A stretch of DNA of 63,579 nucleotides from Anaerococcus hydrogenalis DSM 7454 (GTDB lineage: Bacteria; Bacillota; Clostridia; Tissierellales; Peptoniphilaceae), in NCBI RefSeq assembly GCF_000173355.1, contig NZ_ABXA01000037.1, forward strand, positions 1 to 63,579, given 5' to 3'. The translations under genes and the position numbers were made by a program. Shown here piece after piece: positions 16,628 to 26,730 of this stretch. Below the pieces are notes generated by a model that saw nothing but the letters and a program-made list of their open reading frames with translations, searched no databases and was not told where the DNA came from. Each line of letters starts with the position of its first letter. Position 1 is the stretch's first letter.

Positions 16628-17625
16628 TAATATTTCCTTTCTAATAAATAAGGTTCGAATTCTTTGTCTTCTAGTATATATTTTATTAATTTATAGCAAT
16701 CTAACTTTATTTGTGTTTGATAGCTCATATTTCTTTTTAATTTTTCATTTTTAAATTTTGTTTCTATTCTTTTTTCAAAGGCTGCTATAAATATTTTCTT
16801 ACCTTCATCATTTAGTATGCAGTAATTTTGATCTTTTAAAAAATGATCTTCTACCCTAATTTTTCTATTGTTTACCAAATCAAATATTGTTTTAAATACT
16901 AATATAGGTTTAAAGGCCTCGCACATATCTAGGGAAAGAGAAAATCTTGATTCGCTTGGTTCGTGCAAATAACTTATGGCTTGATTTAAGTGGGTTCTGT
17001 AGATTGCTGTTATGGTTTTTGTGTATAAAAGTGAATTTCCAAATGATATTAGGGCATTTATTGGATTATCTGGTGGTCTTCTTACTCTCTTATTTAAAAT
17101 AAAATCTTCATTTAGAAAATATTTGAAAGAATCGTAAAATCCTTGCCAAATTTTTCCTTCTATATATAAAATTTGTTTGATATCATTCGATTTTTCAAGC
17201 TCTTTTGGGATTTCATTTTTTAAGTAATCAAGGAAAGTTTTCACTTCTTTTTTGTCATGTTTATAGTAGTGGTAAAGAACTTGATATATATTTTTCCCTA
17301 TAGCTCCTACAATTTTTTTAGCTATTTCTATTCTTTTTTCCTTGTAGGCATCTACTTGTTTTACTAAAAGTTTTCCGCTTATGTATTTTTCTCTTGGATA
17401 AAATGTTCCTGAATAATTGCCATAATAATTGAAAAAATGTAGAACTATATGCTTACTTGCAAGAAAATCTAATAATTTTGTATTTATCGTAGTCTCGCTT
17501 AGTATATAAAGCTCTCTTATGCTTTCTATTGGTATATAAACATTTTTTCCCTTTACCCTATAAACTAAAGAATTATCTTTTCTTTTTATTTGTCCATCTG
17601 TTAAAAGATATTTTGTTTTTCCCAT
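16627..17625 (-). CDS. cas1: CRISPR-associated endonuclease Cas1, type I-B
   Basis: About 332 residues from the preferred start MGKTKYLLTDG (ribosome site AGGTGGG); the open frame runs seven codons further. The metal-binding residues sit in EGKIWQGFYDSF (Glu), SYLHEPSESRFSLSLDMCEAFKP (His, Asp). Cas1 is the integrase that inserts new spacers at the leader end of the array. The sequence style fits type I-B. The gene lies between cas4 and cas2 in the adaptation block. Confidence 0.95.
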   Translation of the reverse strand: MGKTKYLLTDGQIKRKDNSLVYRVKGKNVYIPIESIRELYILSETTINTKLLDFLASKHIVLHFFNYYGNYSGTFYPREKYISGKLLVKQVDAYKEKRIEIAKKIVGAIGKNIYQVLYHYYKHDKKEVKTFLDYLKNEIPKELEKSNDIKQILYIEGKIWQGFYDSFKYFLNEDFILNKRVRRPPDNPINALISFGNSLLYTKTITAIYRTHLNQAISYLHEPSESRFSLSLDMCEAFKPILVFKTIFDLVNNRKIRVEDHFLKDQNYCILNDEGKKIFIAAFEKRIETKFKNEKLKRNMSYQTQIKLDCYKLIKYILEDKEFEPYLLERKY

Positions 17626-17633
17626 ATTCCCAC

Positions 17634-18119
17634 CTAAATCTTGCAATATTCATAATAAGCACACTTTGTACATCCCTTAATTTTTTTGAATTTTGGAATC
17701 TCTTCTTTTGAAATAAATACTTCTATTTCTTTAATTAATTTTTCGACTTCTTTTTCTTTTTTATCATCTAAGTCCAAATATTCTATTTTTTTGCCTTGAT
17801 TGTTTTCAACAAATTCCAATTTTCCTTTTTTGATTATTCCTTTTTGCTTTAAAATATAGAGATAATAGTAAAGTTGCCATCTGGCAGCTTCTTTGTCTGC
17901 ATCTGATTTTTTGATTTCTACCAAATATTTATCTGTAATTTTATCAACTACTATATTGTCTATTTTTATTTCAGCATTTTTCTTATTTTCACTTTTATTT
18001 AGGTGGATTTCTTTTCCAATTTTTACAAGTTCGCTGTTATCTTCAAAATTTAATTTGTTGGCAAACAAATAGCACTGTCTTTTGCAATGAAAATAATAAT
18101 TTATTATTGTTCCATTCAT
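17634..18119 (-). CDS. cas4: CRISPR-associated exonuclease Cas4
   Basis: A 161-residue Cas4 of the PD-(D/E)xK nuclease family. The N-terminal cysteine region is YYFHCKRQCYLF and the C-terminal iron-sulfur cysteines are in GCTKCAYYEYC. The catalytic lysine region is DKYLVEIKKSD. Cas4 trims prespacers and helps choose the PAM during adaptation. Its start overlaps the cas3 stop by four bases. Confidence 0.93.
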   Translation of the reverse strand: MNGTIINYYFHCKRQCYLFANKLNFEDNSELVKIGKEIHLNKSENKKNAEIKIDNIVVDKITDKYLVEIKKSDADKEAARWQLYYYLYILKQKGIIKKGKLEFVENNQGKKIEYLDLDDKKEKEVEKLIKEIEVFISKEEIPKFKKIKGCTKCAYYEYCKI

Positions 18120-20637
18120 ATTATGTCTCCAAATTCATCATTTTCATCTTTATAATTTAATCTTTCCTTGTAAATATATCTTTCCCCGTCTTCTATATAA
18201 ACAAGATTTCCTATTATATAGTTTGCTGTTTGTATATATTTTAAAAAATCTCTTTTTGAAATTCTATAGATAAAGTCTGACATTTGGGCTTTCTTTTCTG
18301 AAAGTTTTACAATTTTTTCGCTATAATCCATGTCTTTATTTTCAATAAGCTTTACGTATTGATTCCACATTTCAGATCCATTTATTTCTTTTCCACCTAT
18401 CTTTAAATTTCTATTTAAAAATAGATCAAGATTTTGCCTCTTATCATCAATTAATTCCATGTGTTTTGATATTTTTTCGAAATTTAATTTAATAAGGTCT
18501 TTTTCAAAATTTATATAGGCATATTCGTCCCTATCATTTTTTGCTTTTTGTAATTTTAGAGTAAAATATCTGGAAAAATCTTTTGTTTGGAGATCTTTTC
18601 TTCTGTCCTTATTTCTCAGAGTCAAAATATCTTGGGCATTTTTATAAATTTTCTTTTCATCTGCCATATCAAAAAAATATGCTACAGCATCATTTTTTAA
18701 AGCTGACCTTCCAATTCTTCCCAAAAATTGTTCCTCGTTTTCAAGCATGGATATATCTTTGTAGCCAATGTCCATATCAATATCAACTCCAGCTTCTACA
18801 ACCTGACTTGCAATTAATATGGTTTTTTTCTTAATTTCTCCACTTATTTGTCCAATAACTTGAGCTTTTCTTCTCAAATTATCATCACCTGTTAAGATTA
18901 AAATATTATACTTTTCAAAAAATTCTTCCTCATTTAAAATTTTAAAGAAATTTTCCGCGTCTTTTTTTCTTATAAATTCAACCAATATCTTTTGGTGATT
19001 TCCTATATTTTCTTTCATATGATTTAAAAGATGATCATAGTCAATCTTTCCCAAATCCAACAAATCATAGTTTATTTTAACCCTATTTTTAAACAAAGGC
19101 TCATCAAAAATTTCTCTTGGATTTTTAATCAATTTTCCTATATTCTTCTTTTTATCATCATCTAACAAAGCCGATAAATCTGGAAGAGTTGCCGACATAA
19201 TAATTATTTTTAAATTAAAAGTCTTGGCATAAATTTCCAACATTTCTATAATTTCATTCCACAAATCCTCCCTATAGGCTTGGATTTCATCCAAAACAAT
19301 TACAGAATTTGCAATTTGATAAAGACCGAAAATATTTTTTCTTTTATTTGAAAAAAGCGTATTAAAAAGCCCTACATTAGATGTAATTATAAAAGGAGAA
19401 TGAAGAAATTGTCTATCGAGGAGAGATTTTATATAATAATCCCAATCTTTCATAAAATCATCATTGTCACTTTTTCCAATAGGTGTTATTGAATTTATTA
19501 TAGAAATATTTTCTTCAATACTGGTTTTTTTATAATATTTTAATAGAGTATTTTTATTTTGTTCCACCAAGGTATTAAAAGGATAGGCATAAATTATTTT
19601 ATCAATCTGATCATTTAATAATTTATAAGATAAATTCATAGCAGTATTAGATTTGCCAGAACCCGTAGGAGCTTCTAGGAAAAATATATTCTTATCTCTT
19701 TCCTCTTCTAAATTTTTTTCTGCATTTAGAAAAATTTTTGCCCTAAGATCATTTATATTTTCTTTTTTCTCATAAGACTTGTTTTTTTGGCTTTGTCTAA
19801 TATTTTTTATGAGTTTTGAATTATTGTATATTTTTATAAGGTTATTTTGGTCAATTTTGGGAAGCTTTGTCTTATATCCATTCATATAATCAGTTGTAGC
19901 ATAAAAGTCAGATGCAACTAAAACAGAATATATTAGTCTTGTGTAGATGTATATTTCTTTTGATTTTGATTTTTTGAAATCTATATAGGAAGAATCCATA
20001 TCAAAATCATAGACTAGATCCATAATTTCATTTGAAATTTCCTCAAAATTATCAAAAAATTCTTCCCTTATATTATTATCTTTTCTTAAATATCTTAAAG
20101 TTTTATAAAATTTACTTCTTTCATCAATAAATAAATCAAAAAAATTATGACTTTCATATGAAAAGTCTGATAAATCACTATGGTGTCTTGAAATTATGAA
20201 GGCATTTAAAAAATAAGATAATAAAATTTTTCTTTTAATTCATCATCTATTTCTAAATTTCTAATTTTTCCTACAAAATTGTAAACATAAATAAATGATG
20301 AAAGTATAGAATGCTCTCCTTCTATTCCTAAATCTATAAGATCTATTTCAAAATTTTTTAATTTATTTCTTTGAAATCTCGAATTTATCTTTCCCAAATC
20401 GTGAAATAGTATTACAGAATCTATTAAATCTTTAAAATATGTATATCCTTCCCTTTCATCAAAAATACTTAGGAAAAATCTTTCAAAGACTTTTCCCAAG
20501 TTTTTTTCATCTATAATCTTTTTATAATATGCAAAAGTTTTATTAATATGATCTTCTAATTTTTCTTTATTATTTCCTACTCCTTCTATGTGACCTAGGT
20601 ATTTATCTGGATTTTTAACTATAAAATCAAGTTTCAT
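18116..20637 (-). CDS. cas3: CRISPR-associated nuclease-helicase Cas3 (one-base frameshift)
   Basis: Cas3 cuts and unwinds target DNA after Cascade binding. The HD nuclease part reads LFHDLGKINSRFQ and GEHSILSS, and after the shift ISRHHSDLS. The helicase part has Walker A EAPTGSGKSN, the DEAD-like box VLDEIQAY, motif III MSATLP and motif VI FLGRIGRSA. The frame breaks in a T/A homopolymer at 20208-20213: HD residues end in FYYLIF-stop, while one extra base gives FYYLIFLNAFIISRHH and joins smoothly to the helicase frame, about 840 residues in all. The start MKLDFIVKNPD overlaps the end of cas5 by 11 bases. Either a sequencing error or a real split gene. Confidence 0.9.
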
Positions 20638-21364
20638 AAATTCCTTCTTCGCTGTAAAATACAAGTTTTAACTTATTATCATTATCTTCAAATATAACAT
20701 TTTTATCTGTTTTTTTTCTAACTTCTCCATTACTTGCCAAGGTTTTTTTTCTTATATATCTTTCAGTATCCTCTTCTAAGAAAAATGGAAGATTTTCCTC
20801 GTATTTATAAATCTTACTTTTTAATCTCAGTTTGAAATCATCTGACCAAAAAAGAGAATCAATAATATTTTCATCACTTTTTTCTATATCAACAATTTCA
20901 CAATCACTAATATTTGCCATGTGATCATTTGTTCCAAGATAAGGAGTAAAAGTTGTTTTTTTATCTAAAATATATTCTTTTATCAATTCACTTTGGTCAT
21001 TATCTAATAAAATATAAATTAGCCATGAAGGATTTTCTAGCCAAACTTGTTTTACTATTAGATTTCCTCCTTCTTCATTTGATGCAAAGGCTGTGGAGTT
21101 ATTAAAAGCTTGTAATTTTCTATCAAAAACTCCATTATTTCCCTCAGAAACTACAGAAATTTTAAGGTCTCTTAATTTTTTATAAAATTCAGGATATTTT
21201 TCCCTATCCTTCTCATTATAGCCCTTATATCCAAGAGTTGCTCCCAAAAGTCCAAGAAGAGCGACTCTATGAATTTGTCCATAAGTATAATATAGATAAG
21301 TATTTACATCTGGCTGTTTAAAAAAACCTGTTTTTCCACTTAATCTAAATCTCAAAGCTTTCAT
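20627..21364 (-). CDS. cas5: CRISPR-associated protein Cas5, type I-B
   Basis: A 245-residue RAMP-fold Cas5. The N-terminus RFRLSGKTGFFKQPDVNTYL and the glycine-rich ALLGLLGATLGYKGY are typical of the I-B form. It caps the 5' handle of the crRNA within Cascade. It lies 1 bp after cas7 and overlaps cas3. Confidence 0.93.
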   Translation of the reverse strand: MKALRFRLSGKTGFFKQPDVNTYLYYTYGQIHRVALLGLLGATLGYKGYNEKDREKYPEFYKKLRDLKISVVSEGNNGVFDRKLQAFNNSTAFASNEEGGNLIVKQVWLENPSWLIYILLDNDQSELIKEYILDKKTTFTPYLGTNDHMANISDCEIVDIEKSDENIIDSLFWSDDFKLRLKSKIYKYEENLPFFLEEDTERYIRKKTLASNGEVRKKTDKNVIFEDNDNKLKLVFYSEEGIYET

Positions 21365-21365
21365 A

Positions 21366-22319
21366 TTAAGCCTCGATTTTTTCTCTTGTGTATATATTAT
21401 AAATTTCTATATTATCTGGAAAATCAACCAAGTCTATTTTTTCATTATCATAATAAACTTGAATTTTTTCTATATCATCTCTTTTTTCTATAATAGATTT
21501 TCCTGTAAAAATTATCTTATCTTTTGAATTTTCTTCAGAACTTTTTTCAAATTCAATGTAATTTGCAAGACTTGGAAGATAGGCATCTAATTTTGTTTCA
21601 ACAAACATTGAAAATTCATTATTTGCTCCTTCTTTCGCATTTGTTGCATAGGAAGTTGCCGAATCAATTGCGGCTAACTTAAATTTCTCATAATCTTCTT
21701 CGCTATATCCTTCTGTAACTCCTAATTTTTTATAATCATCATAAGCCTTTGGATTTATTACAAAAGAATAGAAATAATGAGCTTCATCTGATACAATTTT
21801 ATTTCCCAAAGTAGAATTTTGAGCATCTTCTCCTGGTTTATTTTTTTCTTTAGCATTAGGATCTCTAAAAGGAGATAAAATTTGCTGAACTTGAGCCCTG
21901 CTATCTTCATATTTGTTCATTCCTTGAGAAATTTGTACAGCTCCAGTTATAGAAATATTATTTCCTTTTTCTGCAAATGTAGCTCCAAAATTTTTTACAT
22001 CTGTTGCTGAAAATAAGTTGGTCAAAATTTTTTCAGATTCACCAGATTTAATTTCTGTATCAAAAACTTGTTCATACCTTTCCTTTAAAGTTCTAGGCAT
22101 CAAATTTCCTTTATTTCCTATAGTATAACTTTTTATATAAACTACTTTTTCGCCTTGTTCAGACCATTTTTTCTTCATCGTGTATTTTAAAGCCTTATCT
22201 GATCCGAAAATTTCACCAGAAGACAAAGATTTTGGGAATCCAGAAAAATCTGCATTCCAATTTGCCATTTTTGATCCTATACCAATAATTCCATAAACTC
22301 TTTTGTTAAGCTCTGTCAT
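21366..22319 (-). CDS. cas7: CRISPR-associated protein Cas7, type I-B backbone
   Basis: About 317 residues. The start MTELNKRVYGIIGIG is chosen because GAAGGAG precedes it; it lies inside the cas8b 3' end (14-base overlap). The motif MANWNADFSGFPKS and the segment GNNISITGAVQISQG mark a Cas7 of the I-B group. Several copies line the crRNA to form the Cascade filament and hold the target DNA strand. Confidence 0.93.
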   Translation of the reverse strand: MTELNKRVYGIIGIGSKMANWNADFSGFPKSLSSGEIFGSDKALKYTMKKKWSEQGEKVVYIKSYTIGNKGNLMPRTLKERYEQVFDTEIKSGESEKILTNLFSATDVKNFGATFAEKGNNISITGAVQISQGMNKYEDSRAQVQQILSPFRDPNAKEKNKPGEDAQNSTLGNKIVSDEAHYFYSFVINPKAYDDYKKLGVTEGYSEEDYEKFKLAAIDSATSYATNAKEGANNEFSMFVETKLDAYLPSLANYIEFEKSSEENSKDKIIFTGKSIIEKRDDIEKIQVYYDNEKIDLVDFPDNIEIYNIYTREKIEA

Positions 22320-24075
22320 TTTCTTCTCCTTCACTTAGTTTTTTTCCATAAAGATATGATTCATCTAAAAAACCTGCTATTATCCACTTATCATCAGCCT
22401 TTTTCTTTTCAAATTTATAAACAAGAATTTGACTTACAGCCCTATTAAGCCTTATATCCTTAGCACTAATATTGTGGGCATAAGTTACAAGCAAGTGTTT
22501 CAAATTTTCAATTATTCTAGAAATTTTTTGTTCTCCCAAGAAATTTCTAATAAAGGTTAAATTTTTATCGCCAATATTTGAATAATTAAGCAATTTTCTC
22601 AAAACTTGGCCAAGGGCAAACAAAATTTCTTCGTCACCTTCAAGGGAAATTTCTCCAGCTGATTCTAATTTCTTTTTCATATTTTCTTGAAAGTCCATAT
22701 AATTTTCCTCCTTATTTTCATAATATTCTTTCAAAGACAAATAATAATTAAATTGGGTAATAGCCTTGGTATTATAAGCATTTGTAAGAGAATACTTAAT
22801 AGAATCATCTAAAATCCTATCTAAAATCCTAACTACTTCTTTATTTTTATTATTTATTATGGCCAATTCCAAGCTCTTCCCATAATTTAAAATTATCATT
22901 TTAAAATTCAATTCTTTTATATTCAAATTCTCCAAATTATACTTATTTCTTTGGTAATAATTATAGAAAAAAACTGAATCTATTTTATTTAAAAGTGTCT
23001 TCTTTTCAGTAACAAGACCGTATTTTTCTTCTCTTTTAGAAAAATCATCTGCCTTAGCATTTTCTGGCAAATATTCTTCAATATATTGGTTAATTTGAAT
23101 TTCTATATCATCAAAATCATTCGAATAAATATTATAATCTAAAATAGCTGCTTCATTTTTTTCAGGATACAAGAACAATTCAAATCCCATAAAGTTCTTA
23201 TTTTTTTCAAAACTTATTTCTTCATTTCCTGTATTAAAATATATTTTCTTGTATCCCCTTTTTACACTTGAAGAAAGGTAAGAGAAAAATAAATTTTGTA
23301 ACTTTGCCATATCTGCACTTATTAAATAAGGTTGTTTTACCTTTCTAGATAAATTTTCCAAATAAGGTTTTTTATCATTTATTCCTAAATTATCATCAGA
23401 AACTCCGTAAGTTTTGCCATTTACTTCTATATTATATTTATTCTTATTAAATAAATTGGTAAGCAAATACCTATCTTGCTCTCTTTGGTAAGCTTTTTTT
23501 GTTTTTTCTTCATCTTCATAGACAAAAAATATTTTAAAATAATCTTTTGAACTTATATCAATATCAAATAATTCCTTCTTGTCAATATTTTCAATAAGCC
23601 ATTTTTCTATTTTTTCGGCTTCTTCTACATTTACAGGTCCTAATTTTTCCTCATTTTCCAAATAAAGGCTTTTTGCTCTTTTATCCTTATATTTTTTGAG
23701 TGGATTTTTTAAAACCGAAAAATATCTTTCAATAGCCTCCTTATTAACCTTATCTTCATAAGAATTTTCCTTGAAGAAAAAACTATAATAAGTAGAACTA
23801 TGGATTGTTTTTTTATTATCAATACTTTTATTCATGTTTAAGAGATTGGAATTAAAATCCAAATCTCTAATAAAAGAAAAATTTAATGGTTGATTTTCAA
23901 TTTTCTTTTCTTTTTTGTCATATTTAATTTTAAAACTTGGGCTAAGCTCCCAAGGACTTTCTTCTTTCATAGTAACAAGATAATATTTACCGTCTTTGGG
24001 AATATATCCTCTAAAAACCATAGCAGGATCCTCATCCAAATTTTTCTTAAAAATCTCCAAACATTCTTCTAGCAC
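22306..24075 (-). CDS. cas8b: CRISPR-associated large subunit Cas8b
   Basis: A 589-residue Cascade large subunit of the Cas8b (Csh1/TM1802-like) type. The N-terminus LDEDPAMVFRGYIPKDGKYYLV and the long Lys/Glu/Asn-rich body fit the family, which diverges fast. It recognises the PAM and helps load Cas3. The assignment rests on length, its place between cas6 and cas7 and overall composition more than on fixed motifs. Confidence 0.88.
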   Translation of the reverse strand: MLEECLEIFKKNLDEDPAMVFRGYIPKDGKYYLVTMKEESPWELSPSFKIKYDKKEKKIENQPLNFSFIRDLDFNSNLLNMNKSIDNKKTIHSSTYYSFFFKENSYEDKVNKEAIERYFSVLKNPLKKYKDKRAKSLYLENEEKLGPVNVEEAEKIEKWLIENIDKKELFDIDISSKDYFKIFFVYEDEEKTKKAYQREQDRYLLTNLFNKNKYNIEVNGKTYGVSDDNLGINDKKPYLENLSRKVKQPYLISADMAKLQNLFFSYLSSSVKRGYKKIYFNTGNEEISFEKNKNFMGFELFLYPEKNEAAILDYNIYSNDFDDIEIQINQYIEEYLPENAKADDFSKREEKYGLVTEKKTLLNKIDSVFFYNYYQRNKYNLENLNIKELNFKMIILNYGKSLELAIINNKNKEVVRILDRILDDSIKYSLTNAYNTKAITQFNYYLSLKEYYENKEENYMDFQENMKKKLESAGEISLEGDEEILFALGQVLRKLLNYSNIGDKNLTFIRNFLGEQKISRIIENLKHLLVTYAHNISAKDIRLNRAVSQILVYKFEKKKADDKWIIAGFLDESYLYGKKLSEGEENDRA

Positions 24076-24086
24076 ATTATCACCTC

Positions 24087-24773
24087 CTAAATTAAATATT
24101 TATAGCCCAAAAATCCTGCCCCATAAGCTGCATTTTCGCTAAAGGTCACACCAAGTGCAAAATAGGCTAGGTCTTGACTTCTCTTATCCATATTAATTTC
24201 AAGTTCAAGCTTATCGCCCAAAAGTTTTATGTTTTTAAATTTAAAAGCGATTGGCTCTTCATTTAAAAATTTAAGGCTAGTATAAAATTTCCCCTCTTCT
24301 ACTTTCTCATCAACAAAATATTTGTATTTTTTTATTAAATTATCTGTGAATCTCTTTTCAAATTCTTCTAAGGTCAAATTTTCCTTCCAATATCCGAAGT
24401 CATTTTTGATAACTACAGGATTTAAGGTAAATAATTTTGAAATAGGTGATTTTGGAATTATCCTAACATCAACAGTTAAGTTTTTGAAAACCTTATCCTT
24501 ATAATCAGAAAAACCATTCAAAATATAATTTACAAATTCTTCATCAACCGACCTAATTCTGTACTGGTAAACCATATTTTTTTTGTAGAACTTTTTTATT
24601 GGATATAGATTGTCGTGGCAATAGGACTTATAATTTTTCGCTTTATGCATATTAAGAAATTTTTCATCTTCTGATAAATAAGAAATTATTGACTTAGAAA
24701 TAAATTCCAAAGAATCACAACTATCAATATCTTCTAATAAAAATGTTCTAATTTTTAGTTCATATACTTTCAT
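24087..24773 (-). CDS. cas6: CRISPR endoribonuclease Cas6
   Basis: About 228 residues from MKVYELKIRTF, preceded by GGAGATGAAAAA. The C-terminal glycine-rich loop GAGFLGYKYL and NAAYG are typical of Cas6. It cuts the long array transcript within each repeat to leave the ATTGAAAT handle. It is the first gene of the cas operon. Confidence 0.92.
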   Translation of the reverse strand: MKVYELKIRTFLLEDIDSCDSLEFISKSIISYLSEDEKFLNMHKAKNYKSYCHDNLYPIKKFYKKNMVYQYRIRSVDEEFVNYILNGFSDYKDKVFKNLTVDVRIIPKSPISKLFTLNPVVIKNDFGYWKENLTLEEFEKRFTDNLIKKYKYFVDEKVEEGKFYTSLKFLNEEPIAFKFKNIKLLGDKLELEINMDKRSQDLAYFALGVTFSENAAYGAGFLGYKYLI

Positions 24774-24791
24774 TTTTTCATCTCCTTTCAT

Positions 24792-24945
24792 AAGAAATCA
24801 TAGTATTTGTTAACTTATTGTATATTTGTAATATCATCAGTTTAAATCTATTATTTTTACATTACATGTTATTAATTAATCTTATATTATGATTTTTAAT
24901 ACCCAATAATCATTAAATTATAATCAATTTTAAATTATATTTTTT
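24792..24945 (-). promoter_or_regulatory. cas operon promoter region with a partial repeat match
   Basis: About 150 bp upstream of cas6 without a gene. It contains ATGTTATTAAT (24866-24876), an 11-bp exact match to the centre of the CRISPR repeat, with ACAT a few bases before as in the repeat. A promoter TTTAAA - 16 bp - TATACA could serve cas6. In such AT-rich DNA the match may be chance. Confidence 0.35.
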
Positions 24946-24986
24946 AAAAAAATCTCCCACCTTAAATTAAGGTAAGGAGATTTTTT
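24946..24986. terminator. Terminator after the hydrogenase operon
   Basis: AATCTCC...CCTTA and TAAGG...GGAGATT pair with a short bulge. T-runs lie on both sides, so it could work in both directions. Confidence 0.75.
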
Positions 24987-24987
24987 C

Positions 24988-26721
24988 TTACAACTTAGGC
25001 CTAGCCTTGTAGCTTGTGTGTAGTAATTCTTTTGCTTTTTCGTTTCCTACTTCTCCCAAGTATTCTTGATAAAGTTTTTTAATGTATGGGTTTTGGTAGG
25101 ATTTTCTTAGTTTTTTGTTTTCATCTATTTGGTATAGGCCTTTTGATCTTTCTTTTAGTATGGATATTTTTCCATTGTGGTAAGGTTGGCCTCCTCCTCC
25201 TATACATCCTCCTGGGCATGCCATTACTTCTATGGCGTCTAATTCTATTTCTTCATTCCTTAATTTTTCTAATAATTTTCTTGTGTTTCCAAGTCCGTTT
25301 GCTACTGCTATTTTTATTTCCCTGCCATTTATATCTACTTTTGCTTGTTTTATTCCCTTTAGTCCTCTTAAGTCTTCGAATTCTACTTTTTCTAATTCTT
25401 CTCCTGTTATGGTATCATAGGCTGTTCTTATGGTTGCTTCTATTACTCCACCACTTGTTCCAAATATATCTCCAGCTCCGGTTGACTCTCCCATTGGATT
25501 ATCAAAGTCAGATTTTTCTAGCTTGTTAAAGTCTATTCCTGCTTCTTTTATCATAGCCCCAAGTTCTCTTGTTGTAAGTACTATGTCTACGTCTGAATAG
25601 CCTTCGTTTTCTAGTTCATCTCTTTTTGCTTCATATTTTTTGGATATACATGGCATAACTGATACTACTTTTATGTCTTCTGGTTTTTTGCCGATTTTTT
25701 CTGCATAGTAAGTTTTTGCTATTGCCCCAAACATTTCGTGTGGGCTTTTGCATGATGATGGTATGTCTATTAGGTCTGAGAATTGTTGTTCCATAAAGTT
25801 TACCCAACCCGGACAACAGGATGTAAGGATTGGTAGTTTTCCTTTTCCCTCAAGTCTTTTAACAAATTCGTTTGCCTCTTCCATTATGGTTAAGTCTGCT
25901 GCAAAGTTTGTATCAAATACTTTGTCAAATCCCAAGTTTTTTAAAGCTGTTACCATCTCTCCTTCTACAGATTCACCTGGTTTTCTTCCAAACATTTCTC
26001 CAAGGGCAACCCTTACTGCAGGAGCTACTTGGACTATTAGGTGCTTATCGGATTCTAATAGTTTCCAAACTTCTTTTATATTTGATTTTTCTGTCAAAGC
26101 TCCTGTTGGGCAAACTGACAAACATTGACCACAAAATGTGCAGGTTGTTTCAAACATGGACCTATTAAAGGTTGATCCAACATGGGTGTTAAATCCTCTT
26201 CCAACTTCTGCTAAGGCCCCTACTGTTTGGACAGTATTACACATGGTTTCACATCTTCTACAAAGTATACATTTGTTTGGATCTCTTACTAGAGAATAGG
26301 AGTTGTCATCTATTGGGAGATTTCTCATTTCTCCTGTATATTTTATTTCCCTAATATTTAAATCGTGGGCTAATTTTTGCAGTTGGCAATTTAAATTTTT
26401 GGCACATTTTAAACAATCGTTTGGGTGGTCTGATAAAAGTAGTTCTACTATTGTTCTTCTTGCTTTTATTACTTCTTGGCTATCTGTTCTTATATTCATT
26501 CCTTCTTTTACAAAGGTTGCACATGAAGGGATAAATTTTCCCTTATCCAAATCTTCTACTAAACAAACCCTACAAGATGCCAATTTGTTTACGAATTTTA
26601 TATCGTGAAGGTCCATATGGCAAAGGGTTGGTGTATTTATATTTAAACTTCTTGCTGCATCAAGGACAGTTGTAGCTTCAGAAACTTCTACATTTTTTCC
26701 ATTTATTGTTAAGTTAATCAT
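24988..26721 (-). CDS. hydA: [FeFe] hydrogenase catalytic subunit HydA
   Basis: 577 residues. An N-terminal [2Fe-2S] domain (SCRVCLVEDL) comes first, then a NuoG-type His-Cys cluster (HPNDCLKCAKNLNC). Two [4Fe-4S] clusters follow (CILCRRCETMC, CTFCGQCLSVCP). The H-cluster domain has TSCCPGWVNF, MPCISKKYEA and ACPGGCIGGGGQP, which bind the active site. It makes or uses H2 in the cytosol. With HydB and HydC next door it forms an NAD(H)-linked trimer, allowing H2 release from NADH and possibly ferredoxin during fermentation. The maturases HydEFG are not in this window. Confidence 0.95.
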   Translation of the reverse strand: MINLTINGKNVEVSEATTVLDAARSLNINTPTLCHMDLHDIKFVNKLASCRVCLVEDLDKGKFIPSCATFVKEGMNIRTDSQEVIKARRTIVELLLSDHPNDCLKCAKNLNCQLQKLAHDLNIREIKYTGEMRNLPIDDNSYSLVRDPNKCILCRRCETMCNTVQTVGALAEVGRGFNTHVGSTFNRSMFETTCTFCGQCLSVCPTGALTEKSNIKEVWKLLESDKHLIVQVAPAVRVALGEMFGRKPGESVEGEMVTALKNLGFDKVFDTNFAADLTIMEEANEFVKRLEGKGKLPILTSCCPGWVNFMEQQFSDLIDIPSSCKSPHEMFGAIAKTYYAEKIGKKPEDIKVVSVMPCISKKYEAKRDELENEGYSDVDIVLTTRELGAMIKEAGIDFNKLEKSDFDNPMGESTGAGDIFGTSGGVIEATIRTAYDTITGEELEKVEFEDLRGLKGIKQAKVDINGREIKIAVANGLGNTRKLLEKLRNEEIELDAIEVMACPGGCIGGGGQPYHNGKISILKERSKGLYQIDENKKLRKSYQNPYIKKLYQEYLGEVGNEKAKELLHTSYKARPKL

Positions 26722-26730
26722 GAAAACCTC

